Notes under the pieces: generated by a model
What the model was told of the DNA's origin: nothing
Databases searched by the model: none
The model's input: the letters and a program-made list of their open reading frames with translations, nothing else
Assembly: GCA_019916065.1 (NCBI GenBank)
Contig: CM034233.1
Span: forward strand, 19,479,936-19,543,935
Direction: 5' to 3'
From: Vitellaria paradoxa
Lineage: Eukaryota; Streptophyta; Magnoliopsida; Ericales; Sapotaceae
Length of the DNA: 64,000 bases
Shown here: one piece after another, positions 36,863-48,906 of the stretch
How the letters are laid out: each line of letters starts with the position of its first letter
Position numbering within the stretch: the stretch's first letter is position 1
Translations under genes and position numbers: made by a program

Positions 36863-36992
36863 GTGGTGTTTGGTTTGTTAAAAAAATAAAAATAAAAAAT
36901 TTTAATTTTTACCAAATTATTTTTTATCTTTTCTAATTAAATTTTGTCACATATCACTTTTACACTAATTTTTTGTCAAATGCAAACACCAC
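36863..36992. mobile_element. Short MITE, 130 bp
   Basis: The ends GTGGTGTTTGGTTTG and, reversed, GTGGTGTTTGCATTTG are nearly identical inverted repeats. The interior is AT-rich and non-coding. Confidence 0.5.
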
Positions 36993-37392
36993 AAAATCAC
37001 TATTTAAATAATTCTGTGGTCCGGTTATAAATAAAGTATGGGCCAGGTCCCTAGGCACTTAGGAGTTGGCCTAAAACACCATGGATGGTTATAAATTTAG
37101 GCCCAAGCGATGGGCCTTCTAGTGTTAGCCACCCTATATATATCGCTGCTCATTCAAGTAATCCAAGCCCATTGTATTATTTATTATTATTGTTATTATT
37201 GTGAATTTAAGACTAAAACTTGAAAAACATATAAGCACATTATCTTCTCCTACAAATAACTAATCTAGAGCAGTTGCATCATTTCTTTTTAATCGATTTT
37301 TTAAAATTCAGCAAGTAGAGTCACTATTTTAATTTATAAATTCCCTATTTAATGATATTATGCATCTGATGCTCCAATTTATCTTTTATAAT

Positions 37393-38091
37393 ACACTACT
37401 AAGCGTGAGGGTTTACTCGATGGCCGCAGGCGATCGTCTAAAGGCACCTAGGCAGTCATCTGAAGGCCCCTAGGCGTTCATCTTTTCCTTGGTCCACTAG
37501 TTTATAATCGTTTTTAGGTGGTTGTTGATACTTGGGTCATCAAAAGGTATAAATGACTGCCTCAAACAGTTGTCTTTTCTTTGGCCGACCTACAGTTTTG
37601 TTAAAGTCTCGACTACCTAAAACAATCGGCATTTTATTAGTGCCAAATTTTTTGTCGACTATCTCAAAGCAACTATCTAAACTCATAGCCGACCGCTTTG
37701 AAGCCATTACCTTTTCCTTAAAAAAAAAAAAAAATAAATAAATAAACTATTTGCTTTTGGTAAAACCTGTACATTCATACAACAAAACTTGTATAATGAT
37801 GATACTTGTACATTCAAATATAGTCTTGTATAATGAAATGCAACAATAATATCAATATGACTATATTAAATAAACGATATTTGTACACTTTACATTATCC
37901 TTAATTTTATAAAATATCTACATAAAAAAAAGTCTTCAAGTCCTGGTTGTAGTCAAAACCACAGGCAAACTCATCAAACCTAAAATAGACTTAAAAAAAG
38001 TTAAATTAAATACTGATATAAAATAATAGCGAATGAAATTCAAAATCATAAACAAAATTAATGTGAAAAAATTTTAGTTGAACCAAATGAC
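37393..38091. other. Left flank of the satellite array, possible transposon subterminal region
   Basis: It begins CACTACTAAGCGTGAGGG. It contains repeated motifs such as CCTAGGCAGTCATCTGAAGG, CGACTACCTAAAACAATCGG and CGACTATCTCAAAGCAAC that recur to the right of the array (43090-43190) as CGACCGCCTCGAAGCAGTCG and AGCAGTCATCTAAAG. No protein is recognised. Confidence 0.35.
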
Positions 38092-41000
38092 AAACATAAA
38101 CTTCCCGGAGGCTTTCTGAGTGATCCGTGGTTCAGAATGGCGCGCAGTTTGCTCCTGCAAATTCTAAATAGGGTTATCTCACTCCCTATTGAGTTGCATT
38201 CACAACGGATACCGTATGCCCAATTTGAGCACTCAACGCCTCGTTTCAAGTTTTAAGTTCTATGGTTTCACCAACAATCTTCCCGAGGCCATTCCGAGTG
38301 ATCCATGGCTCAGAATGGTGTGCGATTTATTCCTGTAAGTTCTAAATGGGGTTATCTCGCTCCCCGCTAAGTTGCTTCACAATGGACACCATATACCCGA
38401 TTTGAGCACCCAATGCCTCATTTCAAGTTCTAAATTCTATGGTTTCACCTACAAGCTTCCTAAGGCCACTCTGAGCGATTCATGGCTCGTAATGGCATAC
38501 AGTTCATTCCTAGAAGTTCTAAAAATGGGTTATCTCGCTCTCCGTCGAGTTCGTTCACAATAGACGTTATATGCCCGATTCGAACACTCAACGCCACGTT
38601 TCAAGTTCTAGGTTCTACGGTACCAACTACAAGTTTCCCGGGGCCATTCCGAGCAATCCATGGCTCAGAATAGTGCACGGTTCATTCCTGAAAGTCCTAA
38701 ATGGTGTTATTGTGCTCCTCGTCGAGTTACGATCACAACGGATGCCGTATGTTAGATTTGAGCACCCAATGCCTCATTTCAGGTTCTAAGTTTTACGGTT
38801 TCATCGACAAACTGCCAGGGCCATTCCGAGCGATCCGTGGCTCGGAATGGCACGAAGTTCATTCCTGCAAGTTCTAAATGGGTTATCTTGCTCTCTGTCG
38901 AGTTGCGTTCATAACAGACGTCGTATGCTCGATTTAAGCACTTAATGTCTTGTTTCAAGTTCTAAGCTCTACTATTTCACCTAAAAGCTTCCAGGAGCCA
39001 TTCCGAGTGATCTGTAGCTCAGAATGGGGCACGGTTCATTCTTACAAGTTCTAAATAGGGTTATTTCACTTCCCATTGAGTTACGTTCACAATAGATGCC
39101 GTATGCCTGATTTGAGCACTCAATGCCTTGTTTCAAGTTCTAAATTCTACAGTTTCATCTAAAATTTTACCGGGGCCATTCCGAGCAATCTGTGGCTCGT
39201 AATGGCACATAGTTCATTCCTATAAGTTCTAAATGTGGTTATCTCACTCTCCGTCGAGTTGCGTTCACAATGAACGCTGTATACCTGATTTGAGTACTCA
39301 ATGACTCGTTTCTAGTTCTAAGTTCTATAGATTCACCCATAAGCTTCTCGGGGCCATTCCAAGGGATTTGTGGTTCGGAATGGTGTACAGTTTATTCCTA
39401 CATGTTTGAAATAGGGTTATCTCACTCCCAGTCAAGTTGTGTTCACAACGGACACCGTATGCCCGATTTGAGCACTCAATGCCTTGTTTCAAGTTCTAAG
39501 TTCTATAGTTTTACCTACAAGCTTCCCAAGGCCATTCCGAGCGATCTGTGGCTCGTAATGTTACGTGGTTCATTCCTACAAGTTCTAAATGGAGTTATCT
39601 CACTCTCCATTGAGTTGTGTTCACAATGAATGCCGCATGCCTAATTTAAGCACTCAATGTCTCATTTAAGTTCAAAGTTATACGGTTTTACCTACAAGCT
39701 TGACGGGGCCATTAGTGATCCGTGGCTCATAATGGTGCGTAGTTTATTCCTACAAGTTTTAAATAGGGTTATCTCATTCTCCATCAAGTTACATTCACAA
39801 CGGACGTCGTATGCCCGATTTAAGAACTCAATGCTTTGTTTCAAGTTCTAAGTTCTACAGTTTTACCTACAAGTTTCCCAGGGCCATTCCGACTGATCCG
39901 TGGCTTGGAATGGTGCATGGTTCATTCCTACAAGTTCTAAATAGCGTTATCTCCCTCCCTATCGAGTTGCGTTCACAACGGACATCGTATGCCCAATTTG
40001 AGCACTCAATGCCTCGTTTCAAGTTCTAAGTTTTATGGTTTCACCTACAAGTTTCCTGGGACCATTCAAAGCGATCTGTGGCTTGTAATAGCACGTGGTT
40101 CATTTCTACAAGTTCTAAATGGTGTTATGTCAGTCTCCGTCGAGTTGCGTTTACAACGGATGCTGTATGCCCAATTTAAGCACTTAATGCCTCGTTTCAA
40201 ATTTTTAGTTCTAAGGTTTTACCTACAGGCTTCCTATGGCTATTCCGAGCGATCCGTGGCTCGTAATGGTGCATAGTTTATTCCAACAAGTTCTAAATGG
40301 GGTTATCACACTCTCCATCAAGTTGTGTTCACAACGGACACTGTATGCCTCGATTTGAGCACTCAATACCTTGTTTCAAGTTCTCAGTTCTAGGTTTCAC
40401 TGAGAAGCTTCCCAGGACCATTTCGAGTGATCCGTGGCTCGTAATGACGCGCGGTTCATTCCTACAAATTCTAAATGGGGTTATCTTAGTCTCTATCGAG
40501 TTGCATTCACAATGGACTGTGGTTCGTTTCTGCAAGTTCTAAATGGGGTTATCTTGCTCTCCGTCGAGTTGCATTTATAATAGACATTGTATGCCCAATT
40601 TGAGCACTCAACGACTTGTTTCAAGTTCTAAGTTCTACAGTTTCACCTACACATTTCTCGGGGCCATTCCGAGCGATTCGTGGCTCAGAATGGCACACGG
40701 TTCATTCCCGCAAGTTCTAAATAGGGTTATCTCACTCCCCGTCGAGTTGCATTCACAATGGATGCCATATGCTTGATTTAAGCACACAATGTTTCGTTTT
40801 AAGTTCTAAGTTCTATAGTTTTACCTACAAGTTTCCCGGGGCCATTCCAAGTGATTTGTGGCTCGTAATGGCACGTGGTTTGTTCGTATAAGTTCATATG
40901 CCCAATTTGAGCACTTAACGCCTCGTTTCAAGTTCTAAGTTCTACAGTTTCACCTATAAGCTTCCCGAGGCCATTCTGAGCTATCTGTGGCTCAATATGG

Positions 41001-41452
41001 CACGTGGTTTATTCCTACAAGTTCTAAATGGGTTTATCTCAATCCCCGTCGAGTTGCGTTCGCAACTGATGTCGTATGCTCGATTTGAGCACTTAACGCA
41101 TTGTTTCAAGTTCCAAGTTCTACATTTTCACCTACAGGCTTCTCGGGGCCATTCCAAGCGATCCGTGGCTTAGAATGGCGCATGGTTCATTCCTGTAAAA
41201 TCTAAGTAGGTTTATCTTGCTCTCTGTCAAATTGCGTTCACAACAAACAGCATATGCTCGATTTGAGCCCTTAACGCTTCATTTCACATTCTAAGTTCTA
41301 CAATTTCACATACAAGTTTCCTGGGGCCATTTCGAGCGATGCGTGGTTCAAAATGGCATGCGTTCGTTCCTACAAGTTCTAAATGGGTTTATCTCTTTTA
41401 CCATCTACTTGCGTTCACAACGAACGCCATATGCCCAATTTGAGCACTTATA
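38092..41452. repeat. 178-bp satellite array, about 19 monomers
   Basis: A conserved anchor (GAGCACTCAA and variants) recurs at 38227, 38404, 38582, 38760, 38936, 39114, 39292, 39470, 39648, 39822, 40000, 40178, 40357, 40602, 40780, 40909, 41087, 41265 and 41442. Steps are 176-179 bp except one of 174, one of 129 (a deleted monomer) and one of 245 (a partial extra monomer). Each unit holds TTTCAAGTTCTAAGTTCTA, GGCCATTCCGAGCGATC and TTCATTCCTACAAGTTCTAA. Divergence between monomers is substantial and mostly transitions. The ORFs across the array repeat one 59-residue pattern and carry no sign of being genes. Confidence 0.95.
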
Positions 41453-43089
41453 AAGTAATTTTATAATTGTCATTTTTTTTTGTTTTCCTTAAATACCCTT
41501 CAACCACCTACTACTTCTATATTAATCTTTTGTTTTATTTAAATGTCCCTTAAAATTTTTAATCCTAAGTAATTAATATTAACTGTAATTGAATTTTACC
41601 TATTTTTAACCATAATCTAATTTGAGGGTAGTTAATATTAACCCTGAAATTTAATATTTAATTTTATCCATAGCTAAATTTAATGCTAAATTAATTTAAA
41701 ATAATTAATCATAACCCTAATTGATTTTTATCACTAATTAAATTCAATCATAATTTAGTTTTAAAATAATTAATTATATTCCTAAATATAAATTTGACCG
41801 TAAATATAGATTTAAACCTAAATTATATCAAACTAACTTCATGTCCTTGTAGGATTATTGTTTCATTTATTTATTTATTGTATTTTTATTATAGACCATA
41901 CAATCGGGAGTTGAATGATTTCCAAATTATTAACTATTTTTACAAGTTTATTTTTGGGTTTTTAAATTAATCTTTATATATGTTAATTTGCCGATTATTT
42001 TACTTAAATTTTGTATAATTAATTTAATTTATAGGATTATTGTCTTATTTTTTACTGTATTCAATATAAATTAGACGGTAGAGGGTTTAATAATTTTAGG
42101 ACACATTTATTTTTAGACTTTTAGATTACCCGTGTTATTCATTGAGCATTTTATTTAAGTCTTATTTGTCAAGTATTTATAAGATTTTTGTTTATTTTTT
42201 AGTATTTTTAAATATTAAAAAACTAATAAACTAACATACTAAAAATATTTGAACCAAACTAAAGAAATCTCATGAAAATACTTCAAACAAATAATAAATT
42301 AAGCATATTTAGTTCTAGGAGGCTAGTCACTCAACAATTAACAATTTGTTTGATTTTTCTTTCAAATAAATTAATAATTAACAATTAACAAATAATTAAT
42401 TAACAATTCCTTCGTACATAATTAACAACTAACAAGTGAACAATTAATGGTCATTAACTATTTGACTAATTAAACAAAATCTTATCTCCAACATAGAGAA
42501 TAAACAAAATACAAAATAAATAGTAATTAGATTAATTAAATATAAAATAAACAAAATTAAAAAATAACATTTCATGGACTGTTTCAATAGCTATTAACAT
42601 GAAAGTCTCAATGTCAACAACATGGAATACAAAATTAAAACTGAAATAGGTTAATTAAAACAAGATTAAGTACACACAAACTACCAAAACCATGTAACAA
42701 AAAACAAATTCACAAACTTCAACTGAAACAAAAATCACCAAATGCCAAAAAAAAAAAAAAATAAAATAAAATAAGAACCTGTTGAAGAGAAGATCAAAAA
42801 GTTACTCAAATCTTCCGGCGTGAGGGTTTCAAACAACTTTACCTTTCAAAAATCGAAAAAAAAAAAAAAAAAAACAAACAAACAAACAGTGGCCATGGGT
42901 GAGAAGAACGACAGTGAAGAGTGAAAGAGAATGAAAGAGAGAATACCTGAGGGAGCTAAGTAGAGAGGAGCTAAGCGCTGGTGGCAGCAGCTTTGGCAGA
43001 CTAAATGGCAAACCAAGTAACGACGAGAAAGATAAAGAGTTGAGTGAAATAAGGCGGAGCGGAATGGTGCGCTATTTTAATTAGAAGCC
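41453..43089. other. AT-rich sequence right of the satellite array
   Basis: No gene is supported. GCGTGAGGGTTT at 42819 also occurs at 37403 left of the array. Poly-A runs lie at 42748-42765 and 42857-42874. The moderately GC-rich segment 42880-43080 has no convincing ORF. Confidence 0.45.
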
Positions 43090-43398
43090 ATTCTCGACCG
43101 CCTCGAAGCAGTCGAATTGATAAAGCAAGCAGTCATCTAAAGTGGATTTCTCGACCACCTCTAGGCAATTGAGCGTTTCTCGGCCTCCTATGCATTTATT
43201 CCGAGTAATGATATTTAAACATTTTTTTTTAATTTTGTTAATTCTTTTTCTTCCATTATTGAACTATTATAATAACTTAAATTTTTGTATTTATCTTACT
43301 ATTGTAGTTTCAGAGCATATGTATTGTTGTGGGGTTGTTTGAGTTATGGTTGACTAGTTGGATTGGTAGTTAGGTTAGTTTATTTACCAAGCTTCAGA

Positions 43399-43606
43399 TT
43401 AAGCTCAAACTCATAGAGTTTTTCAGAGGTGGGTGTTGGCGTGCATAGGGGAATGGGTTTATTGTGTGCATGGGGTGTTTGTGTATATGGCGTGCGCACA
43501 AAACTGAGTTTCTCGTGTTCATAAGGTATGAATGTTTAGCGTGTACACAGGATGTGAATTCTTGCATGCACAACCTATTTAGATACTTCGCGTACGCATA
43601 GGCAAA
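43399..43606. repeat. Degenerate GCGTGCACAGG-type repeats
   Basis: Variants include GCGTGCATAGGGG (43439), TGTGCATGGGGTG (43457), GCGTGTACACAGG, TGCATGCACAACC and GCGTACGCATAGG (43589), roughly every 15-45 bp. The last one adjoins the truncated integrase end of the Ty3/gypsy element. Confidence 0.4.
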
Positions 43607-43612
43607 TTCACT

Positions 43613-46490
43613 TTATCTATCTCGGATCACCTTTACTTTATCTACTGTGTCTTGTACTAATTCTAGTCCAAGTAATTTCCTTTCCCCCACTTCATTCCAA
43701 AAAATTGGAGTTCTACATTTATGGCCATACAAAGGTTTAAATGGTGCCATGCCAATACTGCAATGAAAACTATTATTATAGGCAAATTCCATCAATGACA
43801 ACAGATCATCCCAATTTCCCTTAAATTCTAACACACAAGCTCGTAGCATGCTCTGTAAGGTCTGAATTGTTCTCTCAGATTGTCCATCTATTTGAGGATG
43901 AAATGCAATACTAAACTTTAGAGTCGTTCCCATAGCTTATTGTAAACTAGGCCAGAATCTAGACGTAAATTTTGGGTCTTTATCAGCCACAATCGACACA
44001 GGTGCACCATGCAACCTCACACTCTCCTTAACATACAATGCAACATACTTATCAGTAGTATAATTAGATTTCACCAGTAAAAAATGAACTGACTTGGTTA
44101 ACCTATCTACGATCACCCAAATAGAATCAAAACCTCTTAGAGTGCGTGGCAATCCAATAATCAAATCCATAGTAATATGTTCCCATTTCCACTCTGGAAT
44201 AGGGAGTGGCTGTAGTAACCTTATAGGGCTTTGATGTTCCACTTTTACCTGTTGACAAGTCAAACACCTAGCAACAAATTTTATAATTTCTCGTTTCATA
44301 CTAGACCACCAGTAATGTTCTCGCAAATTTCGATACATCTTTGTACTCCCAAGATACATAACATAAGAAGAATAGTGTGCCTTATCTAAAATTTTCCTCT
44401 TTAATTCTGAATTTTCCAGTACATAGACTCTATTACCGAAACAGATTAACCCATCTTCCCTAACTACAAAATCTGTTTGTGTATTATCAGTTATTTGTTT
44501 CTAAATTTTCTGTAATTGGACATCTTCTAATTGTAACTCCTTAATACGATCAAGTAGTAATGGCATCACCTCAATTTGAGCAATCAATACATTTGTTCTA
44601 GTTACAGCTAACTCTACACCTATATGTGTCAAGTCATTAAATGTGTGAATCCTCCAGGACTAATTATAAGTTAGCATTCCCACAGTCTTGCGACTCAGAG
44701 TATTTGCTACCACATTTGTTTTACCTGGGTGATAATGGATATTGCAATCATAATCCTTCAATAACTCTAACTATATTTTTTGACTCAAATTCAGCTCTTT
44801 TTGAGTGAACAAATACTTCAAGCTTTGATGATCAGTGTAAATATCAATAGCCCCACCATATAAATAATGCCTCCATAACTTCAAAGCAAATACAACTGCA
44901 GCTAACTCCAAATCATGGGTTGGATAATTTTGTTCATGAGATCTTAATTGTCTCGAACTATATGCAATTTCCCTTTACATTAGAACACATCCTAACCCTT
45001 GGCGTGAAGCATCACTGTAAATAACAAATCCACCATTACCTGAGAGAAGTGCCAACATAGGAGCTGTAGCCAACCTGATCTTTAATTTCTGAAAACTCTT
45101 CTCACAACTATCATTCCATTCAAATTTAACACCCTTGCGAGTTAATCGTGTTATAGGGGATGCAATAGAAGAAAAATTCTGAATGAAACGACGATAATAT
45201 CTTACCAACCCAAGAAAACTACGCACTTCAGTCACATTGATTGGGTGCTCTCAATTCAAAACTGCCTCAACCTTCTTAAGATCAACACTAATATCATTAT
45301 CTGAAATCACATGACCCAAGAATACTACTTGATTCAACCAAAATTCACAATTACTAAGCTTTGCAAACAGTTGTTTTTCCTGCAAGGTTTGTAAAACCAT
45401 TCTAAGATGTTGCGCATGCTCTTCCTTATTCTTTGAGTAAACCAAAATATCATCAATAAAAATAATCACGAAGACATCAAGGTAGGGTTTAAATACCCTA
45501 TTCATCAAGTCCATGAAAACAGCTTGTGCATTAGTCAATCTAAAAGTCATAACAAGAAATTCATAGTGCCCATATTTGGTTCTGAAGGCTATCTTGGGCA
45601 CATCACTATCTCTTATCTTGATCTGATAGTATCCAGATTTCAAATCAATTTTCGAAAACACAGTAGCACCTTGCAATTGATCGAATAAATCATCAATTCT
45701 GGGTAATAGATACCTATTTTTTACCATTACCTGATTCAGTTAACAGTAATCGATATATAACCTCATGGTATCATCTTTCTTTTTCACAAGCAAAACGGGT
45801 ACTCCTCATGGTGATACACTAGGCCGAATAAATCCTTTGTCTAATAAATCTTGTAATTGAACTTTCAATTCCTTTAATTCAACAGTGCCATTCTGTAAGG
45901 TGCAATCGAAATTGGTGTAGTTCCGAGTAACAACTCAATAGTAAATTCAACATCTCTATCTAGGACGACTCCTGGCAACTCATTAGGAAACACATCAAGG
46001 TACTCACACAAAATTGGTAAATCATTAAGCTTAGTCTCGGGCTTTTTAACATCTACCACATAGGCAATAATTCCTGGACATCCCCTGTTCAACAACTTCT
46101 TAGCTTTTAATCCTGATATCAAGCAATTAGGCAACACCCTATTGTCACCACTAAATACTAAATCCGGTTCTCCTAGGGCTTTAAACATCACTTTCTTGGT
46201 AAAGTAGTCAATAAAAACATGGTATGCTGACAACCAGTCCATACCCAAAATAATGTCAAAGTCACATATGTCCAAGGGTATTAGATCAATAACTCGATCC
46301 TTACTAGCTATATGTACCACACAGTTTCTATATACAGCTCATGCTAACATTTTATCACCAGTAGGCGTACTATTAACACAGAATCTAACCGAGAGAGTGG
46401 TTGGTCTAAATACATGCAGAATGCTCAAGATACAAAAGAATGGGTAGAACTAGAATCTATCAGTGCACGAGCAAGCTTGCCAGTAACGGA
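43613..46490 (-). pseudogene. Decayed pol (protease, RT, RNase H, integrase)
   Basis: Protease: ALIDSSSTHSF near 46470, where the catalytic D-S/T-G triad reads D-S-S, then DIILGMDWLSAY (about 46250). Reverse transcriptase 45727-45251: [13 protein letters not shown] and the catalytic [10 protein letters not shown]; an in-frame stop lies just upstream. RNase H 45060-44780: [23 protein letters not shown] and [12 protein letters not shown]. Integrase 44359-43613: [11 protein letters not shown] with CLTC (zinc finger), MDLIIGLP (first Asp), IVADKDPKF (second Asp) and QSERTIQTL (Glu). At least four stops interrupt the frame, and a stop follows KVKVIRDR at the truncation point. In autonomous relatives these domains form one polyprotein. 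Confidence 0.85.
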
Positions 46491-46537
46491 AAGTATACTT
46501 GTAACAACATCAGGAGTTGCCTGAGCATCCTGACGAG

Positions 46538-47727
46538 TCATAACATAGACCTGAGCCTGTAAGTGAGATCCATGAGTAGCTTCTCTACCTCTCTATGGAG
46601 CCACCGAAGAAGCCTTACTATCACTAACCGTACTAGCCACAGAGGTTGCTTGAGTAGATAAGATAGGACAATTTCTGGAAATATGCCCCTCCTGATCACA
46701 TCGAAAATAAGTAAATGGTCGTTGAATAGTACAGTCACTGGCATAATGTCCTGTGGCACCACACCTAAAACATACCATATTTCTCACTCTTTCTCCAGCA
46801 TCTACCCCTCGTGAACCCAATGGTGTCTGCCTGGAACTCGGTTCTCGAGTTCTAGCATAACTGACACTCCTACTTCCCTTTGATTGACTCGAATCTCTAT
46901 AATTCTAGAGATATTGACTCTTTGTCTAGAAGATTCACCTACTGTCCTCTAAGAAGCTGACAAGTCAAATTTAACCTTTTTGGATTGTTCTCGCCTTCCA
47001 ATTACCTCCCACATATCTTTTTCCACAATCGTTGCCTTATTTACCAAATCTCCATATCTTCTTATCTCAAAAGCAGAAATTGGGGATCAGATAGAAAGCT
47101 CCAATTTTTGCTGGAACCTCTGACATTTTGCGTCTTCTGTTTGCACTAACTCTGGAGTAATCTAGATAAGGTAGTAAATTGAGCCTCAAACTCTACAACG
47201 GACATCTTCCCTTGCCGTAAAATAATAAATTCTTGTTCTTTTTCATGCCTATACGACTGAGAAAAATACTTATCATTGAAGGCATCACGAAATCGGTTCC
47301 AAGTCATTGCAACAGCTGACAATCTTCTAGTAGCTTCTCACCAAAGTCTTGTTTGATCTTTTAACATAAATGTTACTAGAACGATTTTGTCCTCATTAGA
47401 AATTTTCATTACCTCAAAAATTACTTCCATACTCTTCAACTAGTCTTCAGCTTCCAAAAGGTTAACAGTGCCAGAGAAATATGTAGGTCCTAGCTTAAGA
47501 AATTGTTCATAAATAGTACCATGAGCCTCTAGTTTGACCCTCTGCTCTGTCTGAAGTTCAACTAATCTAGCTATAGCTTGAAGCATCATTTCCACAGGAT
47601 CCGACTGATTCTGTGCTGGAGGCTGATCCCCTTGATCTCCTGGTTGCCCTAAAGCCTCCACCGGTGGTGGGATCTAACCAACTGAGCCTTCCCCTTCCAT
47701 TCCCTCAGGATTGTGTTCAATATCCAT
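46538..47727 (-). pseudogene. Decayed gag with CCHC zinc knuckles
   Basis: Start codon at 47727 (MDIEHNPEG); an in-frame TAG follows after 17 codons. The conserved gag core is legible: LGPTYFSGTVNLLEAED, then a stop where the family has Trp, LKSMEVIFEVMK, and FNDKYFSQSYRHEKEQEF near 47270. The C-terminal knuckles are CFRCGATGHYASDC (intact CX2CX4HX4C) and YFRCDQEGHISRNC, whose first Cys is replaced by Tyr. Gag normally forms the particle and binds genomic RNA. Multiple stops make this copy non-functional. Confidence 0.8.
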
Positions 47728-48075
47728 AGTTTATCTGACATTAAATTCACAGTGAGGTGCAAAATATACTTCTATCACATTTATAATTTTATAATCCTTA
47801 ATATTTGACTCAATAGATATATTTTAGAAGTAACTACACATTTGGCTAATATTATGAATTTCATTACTATTATCTGAACAGCTTACACAAAAATATTTCT
47901 ACATTTACATAACATCCTAACTATAGGCAAAATGTTAGTCTATCCCTACACTGGGATATACTGGTCGGTGATTTCCAAAACTATACACAAACTAGTTTTG
48001 TATAATATTATTCTCAAAACTATATACAACTATCACTTATCATCCCCAAAATTAGGTACAATTACTACCCATCTT

Positions 48076-48669
48076 CTACGCAATGGCAAAACCCCCATCA
48101 GTATCATTGTCTGACTCTCCAGTCAAGTCAATAAAGATAGGGTCCTCTAGGTCCTCTTCCGGGTCTTGCTCGAAAGAACCCCCATCAGTGTCGCCATCCA
48201 ACTCTCCAGTCAAGTCAATAAAAATAGGCTTCTCAGGGTCTTCTCTCGGCTCCTCTTCTGGGTCCTCATTAGGTACTGGATCTACTACCAACTCAGGAGT
48301 AGGTGGGGGAGCTAAGGTAATTGGCAGTTGGGCTGGGTCGAGCTATGCAAGCTCTGCAGCCACTGGCTGATATACTAAAGCACCTTCCTGTACCATTGTA
48401 TGAACTAGTCCTGAAAAAGCCTAGGGTGTGTCTAGTAGCTACAGCTGTCGCTTCGTCGTTAGCAATTCTAACATAGCCTTTTCCCGTGTAACCATGTTCT
48501 AGTTGTGTCTCGTCCCTTGTGCCCAAAACCCCATAGCATCTAGAATATTTTGTCGAGTTAGCTCTCGAGCTCGTGTTTAGATGAAATGCTGCTCTTCTAT
48601 ATCAAGGTTAACTAGGGTCTCCTGATATGCCAAAATCCATTGTGACCAGCCTACCCAGGGGTTTGCCAT
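48076..48669 (-). pseudogene. Acidic leader ORF between primer site and gag
   Basis: One frame runs 197 codons from ATG (48669-48667, MANPWVGWSQWILAYQ) to TAG (48078-48076), interrupted by five stops (one TAA, four TAG). The C-terminal third (open from 48291) is very acidic and contains two copies of PIFIDLTGE(L/S)D(G/N)DTDGG separated by an Asp/Glu/Pro-rich spacer. All five stops are one C-to-T change from Gln, as expected from cytosine deamination of methylated DNA, so an intact ancestral ORF is plausible. I do not recognise a function. It lies about 220 bp downstream of the primer site and about 350 bp upstream of the gag start. Confidence 0.6.
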
Positions 48670-48891
48670 TAATTTACCTTGTACTGCACACATTCATAAA
48701 AGGTCTAATAAGTGCCAATAATGACCTATGTCCTTAAGAAATAAAATCTCTTACTAAAACAAATATATTATTTCCATACAAATTATTCGAATACGTGCTA
48801 TATAGATCTTAGTTTTCTAAAACTCATTGCCCATCTTATGCTATTTGTTTATTTCTTTCTTAACCATAACCTCAATTTGATCTATTAACCT

Positions 48892-48903
48892 GCTCTGATA
48901 CCA
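48892..48903 (-). other. Primer-binding site complementary to initiator Met-tRNA
   Basis: On the minus strand TGGTATCAGAGC begins four bases after the LTR end (...GGGTGCGACA). This is the standard plant LTR-retrotransposon primer site and fixes the element's orientation and LTR border. Confidence 0.9.
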
Positions 48904-48906
48904 ACT

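Noticed and set aside
38058..40776. A series of 60-95-codon ORFs with near-identical proteins, looking like a tandem gene family.
   Set aside because: They are frames of the 178-bp satellite; each ORF spans monomer junctions and stops occur at random monomer positions.
38092..41452. Regularly spaced repeats that might suggest a CRISPR array.
   Set aside because: The whole 178-bp unit repeats with no unique spacers, and the genome is a plant's.
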